From CAZAQB01 sp964487155 (GTDB lineage: Bacteria > Pseudomonadota > Gammaproteobacteria > Nitrococcales > Nitrococcaceae), in NCBI GenBank assembly GCA_964487155.1, contig CAZAQB010000110.1:1-11091 (forward strand): a stretch of 11,091 nucleotides of DNA. Reading direction: 5' to 3'. The stretch's first letter is position 1; every line of letters starts with the position of its first letter. The notes under the pieces are model-generated. The model saw nothing but the letters and a program-made list of their open reading frames with translations, ran no database searches and was not told the origin of the DNA. The position numbers and the translations under genes are program-made. Below, one piece after another: positions 1-7,247 of the stretch.

Positions 1-19
1 CCGTGTTCATCTGTGGCTG
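1..19 (-). repeat. Truncated copy of a dispersed ~30-bp repeat (copy C)
   Basis: Read on the minus strand this is CAGCCACAGATGAACACGG. It matches 17 of 19 bases of the better-preserved copy at 3883-3913. The window edge cuts it, so its full length is unknown. It lies just beyond the 3' end of the DUF1631 gene. The family has the rhythm GCCGCAGATG-AACGCGGAT-AAACGC. I recall similar intergenic repeats from other proteobacterial genomes, but I assign no function. Confidence 0.6.
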
Positions 20-45
20 ATGTGCGGCGCCGCTCAGCCGGAGTC

Positions 46-2388
46 TCAGACGGAGTCGGTGGAGCGCAGTTCCCGGAGGTTGGAGATCACCGTCTCCAGT
101 GCCTTGTCGAACAGGGCATCGTCATCGAGCACCACCACGCGTCCGGCCTGCAGGTCTTCGGCCAGGCGCTCCGCGGTGCGGTCGGCCATCTTGAAACCGG
201 AGCGGTTGACGAAGATGTAGCGGCGTCCGCCGCCAAGGCGGGCGGAGAGGCGGGCCCGCAGGTCGCCGGAAGGGTCATCCCTGAACTGGAACCAGGTGCC
301 TACCGGAATGCGGCCGAGCCGCTCTTGGATACGCTGCTGCTCCTCGTCCAGCGGCTCCCCGCTGGCCGGCTCCGGTTGTGGTGCCGCCCGGGGTGGAACC
401 TCTGGCACCGGCGGGGGGGCCGTGCGGGCCAGCGGTGCTGGATCGGCGGGCCGGGTCTGCTCGGGCGCCGGCTCGGGCCGGGCCCGGCCCGGAGCCGCCA
501 GGGCCTTGAGATGCACCTTCTCCAGCTCCCGGAAAAAGCGCGTCATCTCCATGGGGTTGTAGAGGATGGCGTTGAGCCCGCCGCGCAGTTCCTGCAGCAG
601 CCGGGGAATTTCGGTGAGCAGGCGCTGGCGCTCGGCCGGCTCGCTCTTGGGCTGCACGCTCCAGACCAGGCGTTCCAGCACCGCCACCTGGTTGCGGTAA
701 TTGTCGCTGTCGGCGCCTTCCTTCACGCAGGTGATGAACATCACCTTCTGCCAGGCGTCCTCCACCAGCCGGCACACCACGTCGGGCACGGTGGCGGCGT
801 CCAGCTGCCGGATGATCTCCCGCTCGACCTCCTCCCGGGCGGTCTCCACCTTGGCGCGGCCCTCGGCGGCCTGGCGGGTGCGCTCCTCCACCAGCCGGGA
901 GCGCTCCCGTTCCTGCTCAACGAAATCGCGCAGATCCTCCAGCAGCCGCTGGAACAGCCCCAGGTCGTCGTCGAAGCCGTTCAGCACGCGGTCGACGATG
1001 GCCGCCAGGCGCCGGTACAGGGGATCGGACTGCGGATCCGGCGGTTCCGACCAGCCCACCGCCGCCCGGGCCATCTCGTTGATCAGAATCCGGGCCGGAT
1101 GCTTGCGGTTGCTGAAGAAGCTGCGGTCCACCAGGGCCACCTTGACCAGCGGGATCTGCAGCCGGCCGATGAGGGCCTTGATGGCGTGGGGCAGCTTCGG
1201 ATCATCGAGGATGGCATCGAACAGCATGCTCACCAGGTCGATGACATCGTCTTCCCGGGGGCCGATGGAGCGGGACTCGCCCCGGGACTGCAGGGCATGG
1301 GCCACCAGCAGCTTGAGGTCATCGGCCCCCAGGGCCGGCGCCTGCGACTCGCTGCCCAGATCCATCGGCGCCTGCTGCAGCGCGGAGAGGGCCCCGACCA
1401 GGTCGGACAGGCTGGCCGGGGGCTGCCGGGGCGCCGAGGACGCCCAGCGGGGCGCCGGTGCGCTGCCCTCGGAGTTGTTGGTGCCGATGCCGTACTTGCG
1501 CTGGATGAGCAGTTCGTGGAGGGCACTGAAGACGTCGTCGGCGCCCTGGCCGGTGGACTCCAGCCCCGGCACCTGGTAGGCGGGCTGTTCCGCCTGGGAC
1601 TCCAGCTCCGGCGGCGCCTCCGCCTCCCGGGGATCCTCATCGGCGGGGGCCGCACCCCGGGCGGCATCCACGCTGCCCGCGCGCGGCGGCAGGCTGGCGC
1701 CCTTGAGCTTGGGCAGCACGCCCTGGTCGGCCAGCAGACGGTTGGCCTCGTCATAGACGGAAGGCAGATCCGCCACCAGCTGCTTCTCGAACAGCTTCAG
1801 CAGGATCAGCTTGGGCTGGATGTCCATCTCCAGCACCTGCACCGCGCGGTTGAACGCCTCACCGATCTGCCGGGGGTCCAGCGGATTGCGGGAGTCGTCG
1901 ACCGAGCGGCCCTCGAGCAGGTGATCCAGTCGGGTCACGAGATGGCTTATCGCCATGGTGTTGCGGGACCGCCCTCGGCTCACCAGGTTCTCGAGGGCGA
2001 CGGTTTCCTCCACGTCGGCCTCTTCCATGAGCTGGAAATCGCCGTCGGCGGCAGCGGGGACGCTGCTGCCGGCGCCCGAGTGCGGGCCGGTCAGGTGCGC
2101 GAAGGCCTGCTCCATCTCGTCGCGGAAGGCGGCCTCCATCTCGCGGCGGTGCAGCCGCATCAGCCGCATGGCCAGGAAGAAGTGCTCCTGATCCGCGTTC
2201 GAGTAGGCCTTCTCGGCTCGCTCGAAGAAGGCGTCGTCCACCCGGTCCAGCGCCTGGCTCTGGGTCAGCAGCAGCCGCCGCACGGCCAGCTCGCGCAGCC
2301 GCTCGCAGAGTTCCAGCGCCCCGCGGGAGGTCTTGGCGCTGGCCAGATAGACGATGTTCTCGGAGCGGTTCATGACGCGGATGCCCAT
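46..2388 (-). CDS. DUF1631 family protein, function unknown
   Basis: A 780-residue protein with the general look of the DUF1631 family of gammaproteobacteria, which has no established biochemical role. No signal peptide or membrane segment is visible, so it is probably cytoplasmic. Conserved-looking blocks lie at about 148-228 (NPLDPRQIGEAF, QPKLILLKLFEKQ) and 381-446 (LPHAIKALIGRLQIPLVKVA, then SNRKHPARILINEMA). A charged, probably coiled-coil stretch follows at about 488-530. A Pro/Ala/Glu-rich linker spans 632-680. A compact C-terminal domain at about 694-771 (VGTWFQFRDD, RYIFVNRSGFKMA) looks like a small beta-barrel; a PilZ-like fold is only a guess, and I see no clear c-di-GMP motif. Two starts are possible: Met1 at 2388, or Met6 at 2373 (MNRSENIVYLA). 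Neither has a strong Shine-Dalgarno. Some databases call relatives thymidine phosphorylase; nothing here supports that. It is transcribed divergently from fbaB. Confidence 0.9.
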   Translation of the reverse strand: MGIRVMNRSENIVYLASAKTSRGALELCERLRELAVRRLLLTQSQALDRVDDAFFERAEKAYSNADQEHFFLAMRLMRLHRREMEAAFRDEMEQAFAHLTGPHSGAGSSVPAAADGDFQLMEEADVEETVALENLVSRGRSRNTMAISHLVTRLDHLLEGRSVDDSRNPLDPRQIGEAFNRAVQVLEMDIQPKLILLKLFEKQLVADLPSVYDEANRLLADQGVLPKLKGASLPPRAGSVDAARGAAPADEDPREAEAPPELESQAEQPAYQVPGLESTGQGADDVFSALHELLIQRKYGIGTNNSEGSAPAPRWASSAPRQPPASLSDLVGALSALQQAPMDLGSESQAPALGADDLKLLVAHALQSRGESRSIGPREDDVIDLVSMLFDAILDDPKLPHAIKALIGRLQIPLVKVALVDRSFFSNRKHPARILINEMARAAVGWSEPPDPQSDPLYRRLAAIVDRVLNGFDDDLGLFQRLLEDLRDFVEQERERSRLVEERTRQAAEGRAKVETAREEVEREIIRQLDAATVPDVVCRLVEDAWQKVMFITCVKEGADSDNYRNQVAVLERLVWSVQPKSEPAERQRLLTEIPRLLQELRGGLNAILYNPMEMTRFFRELEKVHLKALAAPGRARPEPAPEQTRPADPAPLARTAPPPVPEVPPRAAPQPEPASGEPLDEEQQRIQERLGRIPVGTWFQFRDDPSGDLRARLSARLGGGRRYIFVNRSGFKMADRTAERLAEDLQAGRVVVLDDDALFDKALETVISNLRELRSTDSV

Positions 2389-2412
2389 GGCCGGGTCTCG
2401 GTCTTGGTTCCA

Positions 2413-2423
2413 GTTTTAGTCAA
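2413..2423 (-). promoter_or_regulatory. Candidate -10 region of a CRP-type class II promoter for the DUF1631 gene
   Basis: On the minus strand TAAAAC (2418 down to 2413) matches four of six positions of TATAAT. Transcription would start near 2406. The centre of the CRP-type palindrome at 2440-2455 would then lie at about -41.5, the standard class II activator position. No good separate -35 element is present, which suits an activator-dependent promoter. The leader to the first ATG would be about 18 nt. The spacing is read from the sequence; activity is inferred. Confidence 0.4.
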
Positions 2424-2439
2424 GGGCCGGGAGATCGAC

Positions 2440-2455
2440 TGTGATTGCATTCACA
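2440..2455. promoter_or_regulatory. Perfect CRP/Vfr-type operator
   Basis: The sequence TGTGATTGCATTCACA has perfect TGTGA and TCACA half-sites separated by six bases, the core consensus for the cAMP receptor protein family (CRP; Vfr in pseudomonads). It lies in the 200-bp spacer between the DUF1631 gene and fbaB. It is centred about -41.5 from the predicted DUF1631 start and about -76 from the predicted fbaB start. The first is the textbook class II position; the second is not one of the usual class I helical phases. It could serve either gene or both. FNR-type sites (TTGAT-N4-ATCAA) fit less well. Confidence 0.65.
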
Positions 2456-2487
2456 CTCCCTAGCGCTGGCAGGCCGCCGCTGGTCGG

Positions 2488-2517
2488 ATGCCAGGCGCGC
2501 ATCCGGCCCCGTATAAT
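2488..2517 (+). promoter_or_regulatory. Candidate sigma-70 promoter for fbaB
   Basis: A perfect TATAAT stands at 2512-2517 in an otherwise very GC-rich stretch. Eighteen bases upstream, ATGCCA (2488-2493) matches four of six positions of TTGACA. Transcription would begin near 2524, giving a leader of about 65 nt before fbaB. The -35 element is weak, so activator help is plausible. Confidence 0.5.
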
Positions 2518-2548
2518 CCGGCCCCGGAGCGTTTCCAGCGACCCGTAA

Positions 2549-2575
2549 ATGCTACCGGCCGCGCTGGCCGGGCAT
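2549..2575 (+). other. Strong hairpin in the fbaB leader, abutting the ribosome binding site
   Basis: CCGGCC (2555-2560) pairs with GGCCGG (2566-2571) across a GCGCT loop. ATGC (2549-2552) then pairs with GCAT (2572-2575), leaving a two-base TA bulge. This gives ten pairs, nine of them continuous on the 3' side with the stem. The structure ends one base before the Shine-Dalgarno AGGAGA (2577-2582). It has no T-tract, so it is not a simple terminator. It could act as a translational element or an mRNA-stabilising structure; this is inference. Confidence 0.45.
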
Positions 2576-2588
2576 CAGGAGACAGACG

Positions 2589-3638
<1,050 letters not shown>

Positions 3639-3689
3639 GCGCCGGCGTCGGTCAGGGGGGTCCGGCTGGGCTGACAGGGAGGCAGTTTG

Positions 3690-3718
3690 GCCGCGAAATG
3701 CACGCGAGATGGACGCAG
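3690..3718 (+). repeat. Diverged copy of the ~30-bp repeat (copy A')
   Basis: This stretch aligns with copy A at 3737-3763: about 23 of 27 aligned bases match, with two single-base gaps. Shared blocks are GCCGC at the start, ACGCG in the middle and GATG with ACGC at the end. It stands in the same orientation as copy A with a 16-base spacer, giving a short tandem arrangement. Confidence 0.5.
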
Positions 3719-3734
3719 TATTGGAAGAGATTGC

Positions 3735-3765
3735 TAGCCGCAGATGGACGCGGATGAACGCTGAT
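3735..3765 (+). repeat. Dispersed ~30-bp repeat (copy A)
   Basis: It begins TAGCCGCAGATGGACGCG and continues with GATGAACGCTGAT. It is identical at 27 of 31 positions to the reverse complement of copy B (3883-3913). It therefore forms an inverted pair with copy B around a 117-bp unique core. No coding potential or transposase is associated. Confidence 0.7.
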
Positions 3766-3882
3766 CGCCGGAGAAGGGGTGGAGGCCGCACGCCCGCCTT
3801 CACAGTGACATGATCCAGCGTCGCACCTCCGCCGGCGACTCGGGTGGCGAGAGTCTTGGCCTACCAGCCACAACAACTCCAA

Positions 3883-3913
3883 ATCCGCGTTTATCCGTGT
3901 TCATCTGCGGCTA
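3883..3913 (-). repeat. Dispersed ~30-bp repeat, inverted (copy B)
   Basis: Read on the minus strand it starts TAGCCGCAGATGAACACGG and ends ATAAACGCGGAT. It is the inverted partner of copy A and matches the partial copy at bases 1-19 at 17 of 19 positions. It lies about 120 bp upstream of the candidate mrp promoter. Confidence 0.7.
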
Positions 3914-4032
3914 AATTCGGCTTGTTCCGGCGCGTCCGGTGGCCGGCTCACCCCCCGAGCCCGGGCGGCGGGGCAGCGTCTCCAAGCCCCGGCCGGCCAC
4001 CAAACCCTGCGGCTGGCGGGCCACGGCGGGTC

Positions 4033-4041
4033 TGCTAGACT
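4033..4041 (+). promoter_or_regulatory. Candidate extended -10 promoter for the mrp operon
   Basis: TGCTAGACT contains an extended -10 TGN followed by TAGACT, which matches four of six positions of TATAAT. The -35 position (about 4013-4018, CTGGCG) is poor. Transcription would start near 4047-4048, giving a leader of about 96 nt before mrpA. This is the best candidate in the spacer, but the evidence is weak. Confidence 0.35.
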
Positions 4042-4075
4042 CCTCCGACAGTTTTTTGCCTGCCGCCAGACCACG

Positions 4076-4111
4076 GGCAGCGGCTTCCGGAACAGTCCGG
4101 GAGGCGCTGCC
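4076..4111 (+). other. Long hairpin in the mrp operon leader
   Basis: GGCAGCG (4076-4082) pairs perfectly with CGCTGCC (4105-4111). After a single G-G mismatch, CTTCCGGA (4084-4091) pairs with TCCGGGAG (4096-4103), including one G-T pair, around an ACAG loop. That is fifteen pairs in 36 bases. No T-run follows, so it does not look like an intrinsic terminator. CTGCC at 4060-4064 could instead pair with GGCAG at 4076-4080, an alternative that would exclude the lower stem. A regulatory leader is possible but unproven. Confidence 0.5.
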
Positions 4112-4143
4112 GGAGCCCAAGCGAGACGCATACAACAATCGCC

Positions 4144-6912
4144 ATGGCGCTGCTGCTCATCGTTCTGCTGCCCTTCCTAGGTATTGTCCTGCCGCCGCTG
4201 ACCATCCGCTACGGCCGCAACCTGTGTGCCTGGAGCACGGCGGCACCGGCCCTGCTGGGCTTGGCGCTGCTGGCCTCCCAGGCGCCGGCGGTGTTCCGGG
4301 GCGAGGTGCTGAGCGTCGGCTGGCCCTGGCTGCCGGGGCTGGGGCTGGAACTCGCCTTCCTGCTGGACGGCTACGCCCTGATGTTCGCCGGGCTGATCCT
4401 GGGCATCGGGTTGCTGATCATCCTCTACGCCCGCTATTACCTGGCCGCCGACGACCCCATGGGCCGCTTCTACGCCATGCTGCTGGCGTTCATGGGCTCC
4501 ATGCTGGGCATCGTGATGTCCAACAACCTGCTGCTGCTGGTGGTGTTCTGGGAGCTCACCAGCATCAGCTCGTTCCTGCTGATCGGCTACTGGAAACACC
4601 TGCCGGAGGGCCGCCAGGGGGCGCGCATGGCGCTGGCGGTGACCGGCGCCGGGGGCCTCGCCCTGCTGGGCGGTATGCTGCTGCTGGGCGAAATCGTGGG
4701 CAGCTACCAGCTCACCACGGTGCTGGACTCCGGCGATCTGATCCGCGGCCATCCCCTGTACGTGCCAGCCCTGCTGCTGGTGCTGATGGGCGTGTTCACC
4801 AAGTCGGCCCAGGTGCCGTTCCACTTCTGGCTGCCCCACGCCATGGCCGCCCCCACGCCGGTGAGCGCCTACCTGCATTCCGCCACCATGGTGAAGGCCG
4901 GCGTGTTCCTGCTGGCGCGCATGTTCCCGGCCCTGGCCGGCACCGATCTGTGGTTCTTCCTGGTTACCGGCGTGGGCCTGGCGACCATGGTGTTCGGCGC
5001 CTATGGGGCCCTGTTCAAGGACGACCTCAAGGGCCTGCTGGCCTATTCCACGGTCAGCCATCTGGGGCTCATCACCCTGCTGTTCGGCCTTGGCACCCCG
5101 GCCGGTGCCGTGGCCGGTGTGTTCCACATCATCAACCACGCCACCTTCAAGGCGTCGTTGTTCATGGCGGCGGGCATCATCGACCACGAGGCCGGCACCC
5201 GGGACATCCGCAAGCTGGGAGGGCTGCGCCACTACATGCCCATCACCATGGCACTGGCGGCGGTGGCCGCCGCCGCCATGGCCGGGGTGCCGCTGCTGAA
5301 CGGCTTCCTCTCCAAGGAGATGTTCTTCAACGAGGTGGTCATCGAGAGCCAGCGCCTGGGTGCCCTGGGCTGGCTGCTGCCGGTGGTGGCAACCCTTGGG
5401 GGCCTGCTGAGCGCGGCCTACTCGGTGCGCTTCGTGCACGATGTGTTTTTCGGCGACGCCTCGCCGGAGCTGCCCCGCAAACCCCACGAACCGCCGCGCT
5501 ACATGCGGGTGCCGGTGGAAGTGCTGATCGCCCTTTGCGTGCTGGTGGGCGTGATCCCCGGCTTCATCGTGGGCGACCTGCTGACCACCGCGGTGTCCGG
5601 CGTGCTGCGGGCCCCGGCGCCGGAGTTCAGCCTCGCCCTGTGGCATGGCATCAACGTGCCGCTGCTGATGAGCGTGGCGGCCCTGGGCGGCGGCGTGTAC
5701 CTGTACACCGTGCGCGAGCAGGTGGCGGCCTGGAACGCCCGCACCCTCCCCCCCGTGACCGGCAAGGGGCTGTTCGACGCCCTGGTGGCCAGGGCGGTGC
5801 TCGTGGCCGGGCGCCTCACCCAACTGCTGGACAACGGCACGGTGCAGCGCAATCTGCTGCTGCTGGTAGCCGCCGCCCTGGGTCTCGGTCTAGTGGGCAG
5901 CATGGGCGGCGGGCTGGCCCCGGGCGGCGTCACCCCCACGCCGGCACCGCCGGCCGCCGGGCTGCTTTGGTTGCTGGGGCTGGCGGCGCTGGTGCAGCTG
6001 GTGCTGGCCCACCATAACCGGTTCACTGCCGTGATGGCCTTCGGGCTGGTGGGGTTGCTGACGGCCGTCACCTTCGTCTACATCGCCGCCCCCGACCTGG
6101 CGCTCACCCAGATCTCCGTGGAGGTGGTGGGCACGGTGCTCATGCTGCTGGCCCTGAACCTGCTGCCCAAGCGCACGCCGGCAGACTCCAGCCCCGAGCG
6201 GCGCTGGCGCGACGGGGCGATCGCGCTCGCCGGCGGCGGCGGGATTGCCGCCGTCGCCTACGCGGTGATGACCCGGCCCCTGGAGTCCATCTCCCAGTTC
6301 CACCTGGAGCACAGCGTGCCGGGGGGCGGGGGCCACAACGTGGTTAACGTGATCCTGGTGGACTTCCGCGGCTTTGATACCTTCGGCGAGATCACCGTGC
6401 TCGGCATCGCCGCCGTCTGCGTCTACGCACTGCTGGCCGCCAGCGTCGAGGACACCCTGCGCCTGGACAGCGAGTCCCGCCACCCGCTGCTGATGGTCAT
6501 CGGCACCCGGGTGATGCTGCCCCTGGTGCTGCTGGTGGCCGCCTACATCTTCCTGCGCGGTCACAACATGCCCGGCGGCGGCTTCATCGCCGGCCTGGTG
6601 GCGGCGGTCGCCCTGCTCACCCAGTACACCGCCCAGGGCGTGAGCTGGAGCGAGCAGCGCCTGACGCGCAACTACTTCCCCGCCATCGGCGCCGGCCTGG
6701 TGATCGCCGGGCTGACCGGCGTGGCCAGCTGGGTGTTCGGCGCGCCGTTTCTCACCAGCGCCTTCACCCATGTCCACATGCCGGTACTGGGCGATTTCGA
6801 GCTGGCCAGCGCGGTGGCCTTCGACCTGGGCGTGTTCCTGACGGTGGTCGGGTCGGTGGTGCTGATCCTGGCGCAACTGGGCAAACAGCAGACCATGGAG
6901 ACATCCCGTTGA
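4144..6912 (+). CDS. mrpA: Mrp Na+(K+)/H+ antiporter, fused subunits A and B
   Basis: The largest subunit of the multi-protein cation/proton antiporter, in the inner membrane. It has 922 residues. Residues about 65-430 form the NuoL-like antiporter core: Glu137 in FWELTSISSFLLIGYW, Lys220 in FTKSAQVPFHFWLPHAM, PTPVSAYLHSATMVKAG (237-253), Lys296 in FKDDLKGLLAYSTVSHLG, INHATFKASLF (330-340) and NGFLSKEMF (386-394). Glu137 and Lys220 fall at the Glu and Lys positions that are key in this family. A Pro/Gly-rich linker (588-605) leads to the MrpA C-terminal part (YIAAPDLALTQISVEVVGT, 646-664; VILVDFRGFDTFGEITVLGI, 736-755). The MnhB domain occupies about 778-910 (RGHNMPGGGFIAGL, 805-818). This A-B fusion defines group-2 Mrp operons. 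The start fits the typical hydrophobic N-terminus; its Shine-Dalgarno is weak. The stop overlaps mrpC. Confidence 0.96.
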   Translation: MALLLIVLLPFLGIVLPPLTIRYGRNLCAWSTAAPALLGLALLASQAPAVFRGEVLSVGWPWLPGLGLELAFLLDGYALMFAGLILGIGLLIILYARYYLAADDPMGRFYAMLLAFMGSMLGIVMSNNLLLLVVFWELTSISSFLLIGYWKHLPEGRQGARMALAVTGAGGLALLGGMLLLGEIVGSYQLTTVLDSGDLIRGHPLYVPALLLVLMGVFTKSAQVPFHFWLPHAMAAPTPVSAYLHSATMVKAGVFLLARMFPALAGTDLWFFLVTGVGLATMVFGAYGALFKDDLKGLLAYSTVSHLGLITLLFGLGTPAGAVAGVFHIINHATFKASLFMAAGIIDHEAGTRDIRKLGGLRHYMPITMALAAVAAAAMAGVPLLNGFLSKEMFFNEVVIESQRLGALGWLLPVVATLGGLLSAAYSVRFVHDVFFGDASPELPRKPHEPPRYMRVPVEVLIALCVLVGVIPGFIVGDLLTTAVSGVLRAPAPEFSLALWHGINVPLLMSVAALGGGVYLYTVREQVAAWNARTLPPVTGKGLFDALVARAVLVAGRLTQLLDNGTVQRNLLLLVAAALGLGLVGSMGGGLAPGGVTPTPAPPAAGLLWLLGLAALVQLVLAHHNRFTAVMAFGLVGLLTAVTFVYIAAPDLALTQISVEVVGTVLMLLALNLLPKRTPADSSPERRWRDGAIALAGGGGIAAVAYAVMTRPLESISQFHLEHSVPGGGGHNVVNVILVDFRGFDTFGEITVLGIAAVCVYALLAASVEDTLRLDSESRHPLLMVIGTRVMLPLVLLVAAYIFLRGHNMPGGGFIAGLVAAVALLTQYTAQGVSWSEQRLTRNYFPAIGAGLVIAGLTGVASWVFGAPFLTSAFTHVHMPVLGDFELASAVAFDLGVFLTVVGSVVLILAQLGKQQTMETSR

Positions 6913-7247
6913 TGTTCGGCAGCCTTGAGTTCCTCGTCGCCACGGCCATCGGCGCCATGACGGCGGCCGGCATCTACCTGATGCTGCGGGCCCGGACCTA
7001 TCCGGTGATCCTCGGCCTGACGCTGCTGTCCTACGCCGTCAACCTGTTCCTGGTAAGCATGGGGCGTCTGGCCCCCGGCGCACCTCCCATCATCCAGGAG
7101 GGTGTCCGGCACTACACCGACCCCCTGCCCCAGGCCCTGGTGCTCACCGCCATCGTCATCGGCTTCGCCATGACGGCCTTCGTACTGGTGCTCGCCCTGC
7201 GGGCCTTCCGGGACCTGGACAGTGACCATGTGGACGGGCGCCAATGA
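6912..7247 (+). CDS. mrpC: Mrp antiporter subunit C
   Basis: A small NuoK-like membrane subunit of the Mrp antiporter, 111 residues with three predicted membrane helices. Hallmarks are GIYLMLRARTYPVILGL (20-36), SYAVNLFLVSMGRL (40-53) and DPLPQALVLTAIVIGFA (70-86). Its ATG overlaps the mrpA stop (TGATG, 6910-6914), which points to translational coupling. An in-frame TTG three bases earlier (6909) would sit closer to the GGAGA at 6897-6901 (seven bases rather than ten), so a one-residue longer product is possible. I prefer the ATG. The 3' end overlaps mrpD by four bases. In the complex this subunit packs beside the antiporter-like A and D subunits. Confidence 0.95.
   Translation: MFGSLEFLVATAIGAMTAAGIYLMLRARTYPVILGLTLLSYAVNLFLVSMGRLAPGAPPIIQEGVRHYTDPLPQALVLTAIVIGFAMTAFVLVLALRAFRDLDSDHVDGRQ

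Larger units (their letters stand above)
3639..4143. other. 505-bp intergenic region between fbaB and the mrp operon
   Basis: No convincing gene is present; short open frames here read through repeat sequence. From left to right it holds no clear T-tracted terminator after fbaB, two tandem-like degenerate repeat copies (3690-3718 and 3735-3765), a unique stretch of about 117 bp (3766-3882), an inverted third copy (3883-3913), a G/C-rich stretch (3914-4020), a candidate promoter (4033-4041), and a structured mrp leader. The repeats are richer in A/T than the neighbouring genes. Confidence 0.7.

Noticed and set aside
46..2388. Thymidine phosphorylase annotation sometimes given to DUF1631 proteins
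   Set aside because: No phosphorylase motif or pyrimidine-nucleoside phosphorylase architecture is visible.
2395..2423. TTGACT (2423 down to 2418, minus strand) as a -35 element for the DUF1631 gene
   Set aside because: Seventeen bases downstream lies CGAGAC, which does not resemble a -10. The CRP-dependent reading using TAAAAC fits better.
13..2463. An 816-codon open frame on the plus strand opposite the DUF1631 gene
   Set aside because: High GC and strong codon bias leave stops rare in the antisense frame. Its composition (rich in Gly, His, Gln, Leu, Arg) is a shadow pattern, it has no family motif, and it fully overlaps a recognisable gene.
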